Shown: in pieces, positions 24,905 through 36,775 of the stretch
How positions within the stretch are numbered: position 1 is the first letter of the stretch
Layout: every line of letters begins with the position of its first letter
From: Pteria penguin
Taxonomy: Eukaryota > Mollusca > Bivalvia > Pterioida > Pteriidae
Assembly (NCBI GenBank): GCA_035048485.1
Contig: CM068587.1
Location: forward strand, 55,237,501-55,301,500
Reading direction: 5' to 3'
DNA: 64,000 nt
Program-made: the position numbers and the translations under genes
The notes under the pieces: model-generated
What the model saw: only the letters and a program-made list of their open reading frames with translations
Told to the model about the DNA's origin: nothing
Databases searched by the model: none

Positions 24905-26856
24905 TTCACCTGTAGAGTCCATCTCCACGAAAGGTATGACAAAAGGTAAGAAGATCACCTGTAGAATCCATCCCTACAAAAGGTAAGACGATCACCTGTA
25001 GTGTTCATCTCTACAAAAGGTAATACGATCACCTGTAGTGTCCATCTCTACAAAAGGTAAGAAGATAACCTGTAGAATCCATCTCTACAAAAGGTAAGAC
25101 GATCACCTGTAGTGTCCATCTCTACAAAAGGTAAGAAGATCACCTGTAGAATCCATCTCTACAAAAGGTAATACGATCACCTGTAGTGCCCTCTACAAAA
25201 GGTAAGACGATCACCTGTAGAGTTTCCATTAAAGGTAAGACGATCACCTGTATTGTCCATCTTCACAAAAGGTAAGACGATCACCTGTATTGTCCATCTC
25301 TCCAAAGGTAAGACGATCACCTGTAGTCTCTATCTCCGTAAATACTAAGATGATCACCTGTAGTGTCCATCTCTACAAAAGGTAAGATGATCACCTGTGG
25401 TGTCCATGTCTACATAAGGTAAGACGATCACCTGTAGTGTCCATCCCCGTAATACTAAGGTGATCACCTGTAGAGTCCATCTCTACAAAAGGTAAGATGA
25501 TCACCTGTAGTGTCCATCTCCACTATAAGTAAGACAATCACCTGTAGTGTCCAACTCCACAAAAGGTAAGACGATCACCTGTAGTGTCTATCTCTACAAA
25601 AGGTAAGACGATCACCTGTAGTGTCCATCCCCATTAAAGGTAAGACGATCACCTGTAGTGTCCATCTCCACTAAAGGTAAGACGATCACCTGTATTGTCC
25701 CTTCCCGTAATAATAATATGATCACCTGTAGTGTCCATCTCTACAAAAGGTAAGACGATCACCTGTAGTGTCCATCTCCACTAAAGGTAAGACGATCACC
25801 TGTAGTGTCCCTTCCCGTAATAATAATATGATCACCTGTAGTGTCCATCTCTACAAAAGGTAAGACGATCACCTGTAGTGTCCATCTCTACAAAGTTAAG
25901 GCGATCACCTGTAGTGTCCATCTCTACAAAAGGTAAGACGATCACCTATTGTGCCTATCTCCGTAAATACTAAGATGACCACCTGTAGAGTCAATCTCCA
26001 CAAAATGTCAGACGATCACCTGTAGTGTCCATCTCTACAAAAGGTAAGACGATCACCTGTAGTGTCCATTCCCGTAATACTAAGGTGATCACCTGTAAAG
26101 TCCATCTCTACAAAAGGTAAGACATCACCTGTAGTGTCCACCCCCGTACTACTAAAATGATCACCTGTAGAGTCCATCTCTACAAAAGCTAAGACGATCA
26201 CCTGTATTGTCCATCTCTACAAAAGGTAAGATGATCACCTGTAGTGTTCATCTCTACAAAAGGTAAGAGGATCACCTGTAGTGTCCATCCCCGTACTACT
26301 AAGATGATCACCTGTAGTGTCCATCTCTACAAAAGGTAAGACGATCCCCGGTAGTGTTCATCTCCACAAAAGGTAAGACGATCACGTGTAGTGTCCATCT
26401 CAACAAAAGGTCAGACGATTACCTGTAGAGTCCATCTCTACAAAAGGTAAGACGATCACCTATTGTGCCTGTAGAGTCCATCTCTACAAAAGGTCAGACG
26501 ATCACCTGTAGTGTCCATCACCATTAAAGGTAAGGTGATAACCTGTAGTGTCAATCTCCACTAAATGTAAGACGATCACCTGTAGTGTCCATCCCCGTAA
26601 TAATAATATGATCACCTGTAGTGTCCATCTCTACAAAAGGTAAGACGATCACCTGTAGTGTCCATCTCTACAAAAAGTAAGACGATCACCTGTAGTGTCC
26701 ATCTCCACTAAAGGTAGGACGATCACCTGTAGCGTCCATCTCCATAAATACTAAGATAAATACCTGTAGAGTCTCCACACATGGTAAGACGATCTCCTGT
26801 AGTGTCTATCTCTACAAATACTAAAGATGATCACCTGCAAGGTCCATTACCACAAA
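24905..26856 (+). repeat. 37-bp minisatellite array, about 50 units
   Basis: The consensus unit runs GATCACCTGTAGTGTCCATC then TCTACAAAAGGTAAGAC (37 bp). A variant of about 36 bp replaces the second half with CCCGTAATACTAAGGT or CCCGTAATAATAATAT. Blocks of about three units (110 bp) containing the variant are duplicated, for example from 25681 and from 25791. Almost every unit contains CACCTG and most contain AAAGGTAAG, which matches the metazoan 5' splice-site consensus. The array has stops in its frames and no coding potential. Confidence 0.95.
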
Positions 26857-26884
26857 AAAAAAAAAAGTCGACGCATGTATTTCT

Positions 26885-27110
26885 TGGTTGGCCTGTTCGT
26901 CTGTAGGAAGGGGTGTTGTTGGTCTGTTTGTCCGCGAGAAGGGTGTTTTTCTTTGTGAACGGTGTGTTGTTGGTCTGAGGGGGCTGTTGTAGTGCTGCGG
27001 TCTGTTTGTCTGTGGGAGGGTGTCATTGGTCAGTTTGTCTGTGGGAGGGTGTCGTTGGTCAATTTGTCTGTTGAAGGGGCATTGTTGGTCTGATTGTCAG
27101 GAGTCGGTGG
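26885..27110 (+). repeat. Degenerate G/T-rich minisatellite, about 32-bp unit
   Basis: Variants of GGTCTGTTTGTCTGTGGGAG followed by GGTGTTGTT recur about seven times with unequal spacing. It lies immediately beyond the 37-bp array and is unrelated to it in sequence. Confidence 0.75.
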
Positions 27111-27872
27111 TAGTGTATGGAATAGATGTATCAGGTTAGGACTCAAACCTTCAAAATATCATTTCTTGTAGACGAAATAATCTCCTCCTCCCACATCTCC
27201 AGAAATCTATTGTCATAAAGTAAGGGTAATGTAATCCAGCTTTCCTATAGATCAGTCGCTGTATCCTTTATATAAAAGTGAGGGGGTGGAGGACTCATGT
27301 TATACCTCTGATGTTTTGGAGTTCATGAGTTCCACCATTGTGTTATACTTTTGTTATACTAAAGTCTAAAACATTTGTTATGTTTAAACTTTATTAATGT
27401 TCAAACTTTACTATAATGAGGGTCAAGGTAACATGCCATCAGTGACTAACGTATAAACCCTTATGTCAAGGTCGCCTGAGACCTTACAAGGCGGGTGGCC
27501 TTTAGATGGAGATGACTATTAAGGAATATTTCACTGTATGTAAGGATACGTTTCTTTTACAGAATTGCAGTGGCGACCTTTAATACCTCGATTCACTACA
27601 CGAAGGGAATGGCCTACTCACCTCGTATGTTTTGACAAAACTCAAAAACATGTCTCCTTAACCGAACACGTGACATGTGGTCAAAGAAAACAGATGGACG
27701 TATGGAACAGAATGGGTTTTGTATCGTTTAATCTTTAAACTAACACTTCAACTTTAATACTTTTAACAGAGTGTTTACTTCCACGGCCATGATTCGTATA
27801 CATATATTATCTCAATTCAAAATTACTTATATGTGAATTTCTTTACAGTAAGTGCTGCATTGTGTTTGTTAT
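27111..27872. other. No gene recognised
   Basis: Unique AT-rich sequence. No motif, repeat or open frame of note. Confidence 0.4.
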
Positions 27873-28053
27873 GAGGGGCGGATCCAGGACTCTATAAGGG
27901 GAGGTTGGGTTTGAATGAAAGGGTCTCTGTTGCACAGTTTTAACACAGTTGTAAAGAAGTTGTGGTCATCTTCAAAATTTTGTTGAAAGGATGTACTAAT
28001 CTTGAAAAAAAATGAGATTTTTCAACTGCCCAATTCCTTTGAATCCGCCACTG
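27873..28053. mobile_element. hAT-like MITE with degenerate 8-bp TSD
   Basis: Left end GAGGGGCGGATCCAGGACT and right end TTTGAATCCGCCACTG resemble the inverted termini at 9514-9735 and 10951-11087. The flanking 8-mers TTTGTTAT (27865-27872) and TTTGTCCT (28054-28061) match at six of eight positions. This supports an old 8-bp duplication as made by hAT transposases. No coding capacity in 181 bp. Confidence 0.65.
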
Positions 28054-29100
28054 TTTGTCCTTTAAGAGGAACAAAGTAAATCTGGACTTGGCGAAATAAC
28101 ATATAAACCAAACACCGCACGACCGTTCCTAGCCAGGTAAAACTAAGTTTGTTTATTTAAACTATGAACAAGACTAGATAGTGGGGGTTACATGCAAGCG
28201 ATACACAAACATGGAAAAAGTACATCCACTGACTCAACGGTCTTGTTGTGGGGTACATGAATGGCTATTTATAAATAATACGATATTTCCAACAAAAATA
28301 TATACTGAAGTACTTTCCATTGGATAAGTTTCTCTAAATCGATTATCGGAAAGTTTAAAGTTCCCTTAGACAAGTTTCTAAAATAATAAATTCGAAGTAA
28401 TTGTTCTCAATCTGTCTCCATAATTGTTCACGGGAATTGCATGATATGTGAAAATTTACACTAGATCTATTGACTTTGGAAACTCTTTCCACTTCAGGTC
28501 ATTATATAGATTTCCATATCTTGATCCGATGGGATCAAGTCTTTCCCATAGGAAACTTCCACCTACGTCATCTGAGTAACTTACATCCTTGTTTATTTTA
28601 GTTAACCAACCTGTTATCTTGGATATGAATACATATGAAATTCATATACATCCATGCACATGGTGTATTATTCATTTCAAAGAAACTTGACCGCAATTTG
28701 TCATTTCATTGTGACTGCAGATTATTCCGGAAGTATTTCTCGAGGACTAAATGACACCACGGATTCGGAACAGTGTTCCAGGAATCCGAACGAATGCCCA
28801 CTTTGAACATTCATTAGAAAAATGATTACATGGAGCTATTTATATACAATGTACATATAATTTATATATACATTAGTTAATCTCTCAGCAATGATACGAG
28901 TGTAGGAATGTGAAATAAAGTAGAAATTCGTTCCAAATTTGTGTTTTCATTTCTTGTTTTAAGTTACATCCAGCTTATTGCCGTTATATAGTGACGGCAG
29001 CTGACTGATGCAATTGCACAGAAATTTAGACCGGTGCAAATCGACCCACACTAGATCTTTACGTTCCACGTCTTAAGTGACACGGGGCCTCGGTTTTCAC
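28054..29100. other. No gene recognised
   Basis: Unique AT-rich sequence. No motif, repeat or open frame of note. Confidence 0.4.
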
Positions 29101-31987
29101 TGTCTCAGGACAGGGCACAGACAAGCCAAACATGAGACTCCAAAACGGGACATCTCAGTCTTAGTCCAAGCACGTAACGGCCTACCAACGAGACTGCAAC
29201 CCAGGACATCTCGGTACCGGTCCAAGCACATAAAGGACTACCAACGAGACTTCAACCCAGGACATCTCGGTACCGGTCCAAGCACATAAAGGACTACCAA
29301 CGAGACTCCAACCCAGGACATCTCGGTACCGGTCCAAGCAAGTAACGGACCACCAACAAGACTCCAACCCAGGACATCTCGGTACCGGTCCAAGCACGTA
29401 ACGGCCTACCAACGAGACTGCAACCCAGGACATCTCGGTACCGGTCCAAGCACATAAAGGACTATTAACGAGACTTCAACCCAGGACATCTCGGTACCGG
29501 TCCAAGCACGTAACGGAGTACCAACGAGACTCCAACCCAGGACATCTCGGTACCTGTCCAAGCACATAACGGCCTACCAACGAGACTTCAACCCAGGACA
29601 TCTCGGTACCGGTCCAAGCACGTAACGGAGTACCAACGAGACTTCAACCCAGGACATCTCGGTACCGGTCCAAGCACATAACGGCCTACCAACGAGACTT
29701 CAACACAGGACATCTCGGTACCGGTCCAAGCACATAACGGCCTACCAACGAGACTTCAACCCAGGACATCTCGGTACCGGTCCAAGCACGTAACGGACTA
29801 CCAACGAGACTGCAACCCAGGACATCTCGGTACCGGTCCAAGCACATAACGGACTACTAACGAGACTCCAACCCAGGACATCTCGGTACCGGTCCAAGCA
29901 TGTAACGGACTACTAACGAGACTTTAACCCAGGACATCTCGGTACCGGTCCAAGCACATAAAGGACTACCAACGAGACTTCAACCCAGGACATCTCGGTA
30001 CCGGTCCAAGCACGTAACGGACTACTAACGAGACTCCAACCCAGGACATCTCGGTACCGGTCCAAGCACATAAAGGACTACCAACGAGACTTCAACCCAG
30101 GACATCTCGGTACCGGTCCAAGCACATAAAGGACTACCAACGAGACTCCAACCCAGGACATCTCGGTACCGGTCCAAGCACGTGACGGACTACCAACGAG
30201 ACTCCAACCCAGGACATCTCGGTACCGGTCCAAGCACATAACGGACTACCAACGAGACTGCAACCCAGGACATCTCGGTACCGGTCCAAGCACGTAACGG
30301 ACTACCAACGAGACTGCAACCCAGGACATCTCGGTACCGGTCCAAGCACGTAACGGACTACCAACGAGACTTCAACCCAGGACATCTCGGTACCGGTCCA
30401 AGCACATAACGGACTACTAACGAGACTTCAACCCAGGACATCTCGGTACCGGTCCAAGCACGTAACGGACTACCAACGAGACTGCAACCCAGGACATCTC
30501 AGTACCGGTCCAAGCACATAACGGACTGCCAACGAGACTTCAACCCAGGACATCTCGGTACCGGTCCAAGCACGTGACGGACTACTAACGAGACTTCAAC
30601 CCAGGACATCTCGGTACCGGTCCAAGCACATAACGGACTACCAACGAGACTTCAACCCAGGACATCTCGGTACCGGTCCAAGCACGTGACGGACTACTAA
30701 CGAGACTTCAACCCAGGACATCTCGGTACCGGTCCAAGCACATAAAGGACTATTAACGAGACTTCAACCCAGGACATCTCGGTACCGGTCCAAGCACGTA
30801 ACGGAGTACCAACGAGACTCCAACCCAGGACATCTCGGTACTGGTCCAAGCACATAACGGCCTACCAACGAGACTTCAACCCAGGACATCTCGGTACCGG
30901 TCCAAGCACGTAACGGAGTACCAACGAGACTTCAACCCAGGACATCTCGGTACCGGTCCAAGCACATAACGGCCTACCAACGAGACTTCAACACAGGACA
31001 TCTCGGTACCGGTCCAAGCACATAACGGCCTACCAACGAGACTTCAACCCAGGACATCTCGGTACCGGTCCAAGCACGTAACGGACTACCAACGAGACTT
31101 CAACCCAGGACATCTCGGCACCGGTCCAAGCACATAACGGACTACTAACGAGACTCCAACCCAGGACATCTCGGTACCGGTCCAAGCATGTAACGGACTA
31201 CTAACGAGACTTTAACCCAGGACATCTCGGTACCGGTCCAAGCACATAAAGGACTACCAACGAGACTTCAACCCAGGACATCTCGGTACCGGTCCAAGCA
31301 CGTAACGGAATACTAACGAGACTCCAACCCAGGACATCTCGGTACCGGTCCAAGCACATAAAGGACTACCAACGAGACTTCAACCCAGGACATCTCGGTA
31401 CCGGTCCAAGCACATAAAGGACTACCAACGAGACTCCAACCCAGGACATCTCGGTACCGGTCCAAGCACGTGACGGACTACCAACGAGACTCCAACCCAG
31501 GACATCTCGGTACCGGTCCAAGCACATAACGGACTACTAACGAGACTTCAACCCAGGACATCTCGGTACCGGTCCAAGCACGTAAAGGACTACCAACGAG
31601 ACTGCAACCCAGGACATCTCAGTACCGGTCCAAGCACATAACGGACTGCCAACGAGACTTCAACCCAGGACATCTCGGTACCGGTCCAAGCACGTGACGG
31701 ACTACTAACGAGACTTCAACCCAGGACATCTCGGTACCGGTCCAAGCACATAACGGACTACCAACGAGACTTCAACCCAGGACATCTCGGTACCGGTCCA
31801 AGCACGTGACGGACTACTAACGAGACTTCAACCCAGGACATCTCGGTACCGGTCCAAGCACGTAACGGACTACTAACGAGACTTCAACCCAGGACATCTC
31901 GGTACCGGTCCAAGCAAGTAACGGACCACCAACGAGACTCCAACCCAGGACATCTCGGTACCGGTCCAAGCACATAACGGACTAAAT
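29101..31987 (+). repeat. 56-bp minisatellite/satellite array, about 50 units, with higher-order duplication
   Basis: The unit contains GGTACCGGTCCAAGCAC, RTAACGGACTACYAACGAGA and CTTCAACCCAGGACATCTC, exactly 56 bp. The first unit (29101-29156) is degenerate; the last breaks off at about 31987. A 23-unit block recurs: diagnostic variants ACTATTAACG (29461 and 30749), CAACACAGGA (29701 and 30989), the TG of CAAGCATG (29901 and 31189) and CGTGACGG (30181 and 31469) are all 1288 bp apart. The second block lacks three units: AGTACCGGTC at 30501 recurs at 31621, an offset of 1120 bp. Every unit has the KpnI-type palindrome GGTACC, and some carry CACGTG. Confidence 0.97.
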
Positions 31988-32044
31988 AACGCCGACTCTC
32001 TGCGCAAAGTACTTTACTTATATCGTTTTCTTAAGGATATGGAA

Positions 32045-32175
32045 GCATGCTCTGTAATGAGGGATCGAATCCCCAGATGGAGCCACCATGTTCGCTAGAT
32101 TAGTGACCTCCGTCTTCCATGACGTGATATGATTGAAAGCAACGAAAACTCCCAAGTTAACCATCCAAAGTATGC
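32045..32175 (+). mobile_element. Degenerate SINE (family 1)
   Basis: A B-box-like GGGATCGAATCCCC is followed by GAGCCACCATG, TTAGTGACCTCC, CCATGACGTGATATGATTG, AAAGCAACG and a tail AAGTTAACCATCC. These correspond in order to GGTTCGATTCC, GCGCCACTA, TTGGTAACCTCC, CCATGTCGCGATATAAC, AAAGCGACG and the CAACCAACC tail of the copies at 20538 and 33041. High divergence and missing target duplications indicate an old insertion. Confidence 0.65.
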
Positions 32176-33029
32176 AAATATAATGGTGTGTCTAGAAAGG
32201 GAAGGCCTGGAATAACACTCGAAATGGAGGATATAGTCTTGTACTGTACTTTTTAAAGTCTAGAAAGTGTGTGTGGGTAGGTGGGTGGGGTTAGGGGGAG
32301 AGGAGTTGGTTCAGATTTAAAGAAAACATTTTTGGGTTAAATGTAAATCCTACCCACCCCCACTTATCTAATTAACAGGTAATAAACAATTCGAATGACC
32401 TACTAACCAACCGACAAATGATTCAAATCACGACAATGTCGAAATGCCTAGATAAGGATTTTATCTACGTTGTAAAATATTTCGTCTCATAGTCCTGCAA
32501 ACCATCGGACATCGACTGTCCTTGTGTGTACCAGTATATCACATTACACCATGTCAATATCAGGCACTTTATTCCATAAACTCTTAATTAAATCAAAGTT
32601 TAGAGGACCACAGTTCTGCGCTTTTAAGTAAATCCAAATATTGAGGCACTGAACCGCATTTGGAGCATTGATTCCACGGTCATTGTCCAAACTTGGAAGG
32701 TGTACAGACATTTAATGCGTTTAACATATAATTATAAAATATCCAATAAACATTAAAATTTAATTGAGATAAGACTTGGGTAAAGTTCTCATAAAATGAA
32801 CAAATTAATTTTGAATGAAGTCGTTTAGGGTTCAGATTGTTCGGGGAAACTTCAAATAAAGATGTTAAAATCTTTTTTGTATAAGTTTATTTTTTTCCCC
32901 GAATTCTGATCCATAATTCCTCCATCCTACCAGATTAAAATCCATCTCCATGAAAACTTTTGGATCCTCCCCTGAGATGAAGCACATTTTCATTTCACGA
33001 ATATAACAAAGACCGTTGGCTAGTTTTGT
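32176..33029. other. No gene recognised
   Basis: Unique AT-rich sequence between two SINE insertions. No motif or substantial open frame. Confidence 0.4.
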
Positions 33030-33040
33030 TTCTTTCATAG

Positions 33041-33209
33041 TTGGTTGGTTGATTGGTGTTTTACGTCGCTTTCAACAATTTTTCAGTTATATCGCGACAT
33101 GGTAGCAGGAGGTTACCAACCCTTCAATCGTAGTGGCGCAACCCGGGAATCGAACCCGGATCGTCGGCGCCGCAAGCCAAGCGCTTAACCACTACAGCAA
33201 GCCTGCCCC
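33041..33209 (-). mobile_element. tRNA-derived SINE (family 1), near full length, with TSD
   Basis: Read on the minus strand, the element begins GGGGCAGGCTTGCTGTAGTG, has an A-box-like TAGTGGTTAAGCGC, and a B box GGTTCGATTCC within GATCCGGGTTCGATTCCCGG. It then runs GCGCCACTA, GGTTGGTAACCTCC, CATGTCGCGATATAAC, and ends GCGACGTAAAACACCAATCA with CAACCAACCAA. An 11-bp direct repeat with one mismatch flanks it: TTCTTTCATAG (33030-33040) and TTCTTTCACAG (33210-33220). At 169 bp it is a typical tRNA-derived SINE, transcribed by RNA polymerase III when active. The family name is not assigned. Confidence 0.92.
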
Positions 33210-33220
33210 TTCTTTCACAG

Positions 33221-34560
33221 TAACATCTTCATTCAGGAGATAATATTTACCTTTAAGAACACGAAGATAAATAGATTCCTTTGGGTTTGACTCAAAACAA
33301 TGACATATCGTGGGTTAAGTCGTTGATATCAACTGAAAACGCTGTGTCAGCGTGAAGAACTTCTATTTTGCTTCATAAAGATTTGGAGTGTAGGATTGAA
33401 AATATCAATATTTATCTATAGTCACGTGCTCTTATTGGTAGTATTTAAAAGTCGGTAAAACTTAATGAACGCTTAGAAATGATTTGTTGGCTTTAAAATA
33501 TTTTGAATCACAACGTGTCGGTAAAACACTTGTGCCCTTACCGTAATTTGTCTTAAAATCAGACGATGAGTGACGAGACTTGCATTAACAAGATACACAA
33601 TAAAAAGATGTTGGGCTATTGTTTTCAAAAAAGTCAAAGTCAAGACTTTTGCTTCATTATTATTCTAATATAAATAAAAATACTTTACCAATTTATCTGC
33701 GCATCAGAGGAATTCTTGGAATTTTAACATATTTGGTCTTGTGAAGAGAAATTTATCAAAACAATACAACGTATACCAGAAAAATAGGTACATTCTAGTA
33801 GATGATAACACTCACCACTAAGAGAGTTTATATGAACTATAAGATGTAGTAGTGATTTTATTTGATTAATTTATCCACGATACAAACAGGTGCCCCAAAT
33901 TTGGTCCGTCATAGTAAAAGTGCACACATGTCAAATGAATAAAAAGGGGAGGGTTGAATGAACACGTGATTTCTCATCGTAAATATCATTAGACCCCGTA
34001 CAATAATTATACCATTCAGTAGTATACCCTAGGCTACTACATCTTACAATCATTCTTGGCATGATGACAATTCGCCCTCCATCCTCTCCTTTCAGTGCGC
34101 ATTATGACGTAGCAAAACAACAGGTACTTATTTTACTTGTTAAAAATTTCTTTCCATTAAGACAGGTTTAGTATATAAAGCCCCCTATCAGCCCTGCCAG
34201 ATATCGTTTTATCCCAATATAGAAATCAGCGATAAGATTAGGAAGGAAAGCCAGTGTCCTGGCATTGTCCGCGGAAGACACGACCCTGTCGAGATTACAG
34301 CAATATATAGACTAAGACAAATACTCTCCTCCGGGGAGGTTTTAAAATACCAAATGGCAGATCATTAAAGCGAAAGATTACGCAGAAATCAAATATTAAG
34401 GAACATAATGTGTCGTGGTCGCACCATTTTACAAAAGAAATAGATGGCGCTATTCTTGAAGGATTTTTTTTCTTATTGAAATTTAAAAGGCATCGAAGCT
34501 TTTCGACACGGTCTAGGGTTCGACCTCCTGAAGATGTTGTAACAGACCATACTGATAATA
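33221..34560. other. No gene recognised
   Basis: Unique AT-rich sequence. Overlapping open frames at 34295-34598 (up to 97 codons on opposite strands) have no recognisable motif, and their 3' part lies in MITE sequence. Confidence 0.4.
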
Positions 34561-34652
34561 AGTCTCTAAAAATGGTCGAATATGACATTTTATGGTAAAA
34601 ATTTTCCGACCAAAGAGGGGTGGGTTGTAACCCCCCTCTAAATCTGCCAATG
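34561..34652 (+). mobile_element. Fragment of the CATTGGCG-ended MITE family
   Basis: Contains TGGTCGAATATGACATTTT, then TTTTCCGACCAAA, GGGTTGTAACCCCCCTC and the terminus AATCTGCCAATG. These match the right half of the elements at 37417-37629 and 45138-45329 in order. The left half was not identified. Confidence 0.65.
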
Positions 34653-34787
34653 GTACTGAAAATAAAAGGCAGATGGAAGTGTCAAATAAAGTTGGTATAT
34701 GGAGGCATTTGCCGAATAATGGTATAGCATTATTTACAGTAAGCCAGTAACAGGGATTATTGCTGACCTATTCCAATGACAGAGTCG

Positions 34788-35287
34788 NNNNNNNNNNNNN
34801 NNNNNNNNNNNNNNNNNNNNNNNNNNNNNNNNNNNNNNNNNNNNNNNNNNNNNNNNNNNNNNNNNNNNNNNNNNNNNNNNNNNNNNNNNNNNNNNNNNNN
34901 NNNNNNNNNNNNNNNNNNNNNNNNNNNNNNNNNNNNNNNNNNNNNNNNNNNNNNNNNNNNNNNNNNNNNNNNNNNNNNNNNNNNNNNNNNNNNNNNNNNN
35001 NNNNNNNNNNNNNNNNNNNNNNNNNNNNNNNNNNNNNNNNNNNNNNNNNNNNNNNNNNNNNNNNNNNNNNNNNNNNNNNNNNNNNNNNNNNNNNNNNNNN
35101 NNNNNNNNNNNNNNNNNNNNNNNNNNNNNNNNNNNNNNNNNNNNNNNNNNNNNNNNNNNNNNNNNNNNNNNNNNNNNNNNNNNNNNNNNNNNNNNNNNNN
35201 NNNNNNNNNNNNNNNNNNNNNNNNNNNNNNNNNNNNNNNNNNNNNNNNNNNNNNNNNNNNNNNNNNNNNNNNNNNNNNNNNNNNNNN
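34788..35287. other. Assembly gap of 500 N
   Basis: Exactly 500 undetermined bases, a common placeholder length for scaffold gaps of unknown size. Any open frame called through it is void. Confidence 0.99.
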
Positions 35288-35322
35288 GTCCGACGTTTAG
35301 TACATGTCAGTCGTACATTTTA

Positions 35323-35572
35323 GGGAGCAACCATTTGATTTTTATGGAAGGGGGGAGGGGGGGGGGGGGGCAGGAAGACATTCAACGGTCTGAATAACTT
35401 TTTTTGCCCAATTTCAGAGCCGGATGATATTTTTCTTTATTTACTGTTAATTTTTTTTGCCTGCATTTCGGGCCGGATTAATTTTTTCCCCTAAATTTTG
35501 AGCCGGACTTTTTATTTGCAAAGTTTTCCTGGCCCCCCCCCCCCACTTTCCTAAAATCAAATGGTTGCTCCC
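35323..35572. mobile_element. PIF/Harbinger-like MITE, copy 2, TSD TTA
   Basis: Inverted ends GGGAGCAACCATTTGATTTT and AAAATCAAATGGTTGCTCCC match at nearly every position. TTA flanks both sides (35320-35322 and 35573-35575). A G-rich run at 35350-35370 near the left end is mirrored by 12 C at 35533-35544 near the right end. The interior repeats the GAGCCGGA / GGGCCGGA / GAGCCGGA arrangement of the copy at 22397, so the two are one family. Length 250 bp, no transposase. The two copies took different TWA targets (TAA and TTA), supporting separate insertions. Confidence 0.9.
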
Positions 35573-35702
35573 TTATGTACTAATGAAATCATGTTCCTAG
35601 TTTGTTCTGATTTCTGGTATATCGCAACATCAGGAAGAAGAGTGAAACAAAGATATGGTTTGATATGTATACGTAGTGTTTTCATTAACGCTCTCTCTTT
35701 CT

Positions 35703-35705
<3 letters not shown>

Positions 35706-35787
<82 letters not shown>
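35706..35787 (+). repeat. (AT)n microsatellite, about 40 units
   Basis: An uninterrupted AT tract of about 81 bp. Open frames on both strands across it give Ile/Tyr strings and are not genes. Its length is likely polymorphic. Confidence 0.97.
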
Positions 35788-35792
<5 letters not shown>

Positions 35793-36711
35793 GTGTTGTA
35801 TATTCCTTAAATCTATGCATAATGATTATTTTCACGCGAGAATACACTTATTTACATATATGTACTTTTGCATCAACCTACACGTGGAGTTTCCATCCCG
35901 TTTAAAAATAGGGTAATCACTATACGCATTAAATATGACTCCCGGGAATGTCGGCATAGTAAGATCTGCCGATATCCCGCGGTTTGATGTCAAACCAATC
36001 GCTGAAACAGAAACATTAATATATTGTACGAACATTGCAAAATTAAGAATAAAATCCACAAAATTGATAGCTTTTACCCCGAGATGTATTCCTTTCGTAA
36101 TGCGACACCTTTAATATAATTTATTGCGGGAATTTATTGCATGAAGATGAATTTGATACACACTGGCAATGTGACTTTATGCGCTAAGATGCTATCCAAA
36201 TCGACGCATATCACGAAAGTGGGAATTGCGGTCGTTAACAGGTATTCATGCGCGCCGAACAACAGGTGTTTGCTGAAACCACAAAACAATATGATGCTGG
36301 GGGTCTATGTCCATAAAACCTTCTGTAATATATATTTCACGTAGACAAAGAAGTAAGTTAGATGTTCATTTGAAATAAATGTCGACTATACCTTATGTCG
36401 GTGACTTTCGTTAAAGGGCATATTATGTATAAATATCAAGCTGGTCGCGGTAAGAAAGCAAGTTTGCTTGTGGCAATATATAAATATCTATTAAAGAGTA
36501 ATTTAGGAAGAGACAGGTACGCGCTGTAGAAATGAAAATTACACCATCATTGTATTTGTTATTTATGTACAAGAAATGAGATGGACCTTCTGATAAAGTC
36601 CGGTTTGGGATAAGTCTACCGAACTTATTTCAAGAGTTATTGGACTTTCTGGACAGGTTCTAGCTTTATGTCCCGTTATCTGACGTGTACCCTGTATGGA
36701 CCAAGTATGTT
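35788..36711. other. No gene recognised
   Basis: Unique AT-rich sequence. Open frames of 67-75 codons have no motif. Confidence 0.4.
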
Positions 36712-36775
36712 GGTGTGATTCGAACACAGAGCCATTCGATTACAAGACAAACTAGACTGCCATTGAGTCATAAAG
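36712..36775 (-). mobile_element. tRNA-like SINE head, decayed
   Basis: On the minus strand the sequence reads ATGACTCAATGGCAGTCTAG (A-box region) followed about 30 bp later by TGTGTTCGAATCACACC (B box GTTCGAATC within a short T-stem-like palindrome). Spacing is close to that of a tRNA gene, but the acceptor and anticodon stems do not fold convincingly. A tRNA-derived SINE promoter is more likely than a functional tRNA. No SINE body was identified. Confidence 0.4.

Noticed and set aside
24905..31987. CRISPR-like arrays
   Set aside because: Repeats are head to tail with no unique spacers of constant length, no cas-like genes are present, and SINEs and MITEs with eukaryotic features surround them.
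33130..33209. A minus-strand tRNA gene
   Set aside because: Same reason: it is the head of a 169-bp SINE with flanking duplications.
34760..35323. Open frames of 174-187 codons
   Set aside because: They run through 500 undetermined bases of the assembly gap.
35557..35847. Open frames across the AT microsatellite on both strands
   Set aside because: They are Ile/Tyr strings generated by (AT)n.
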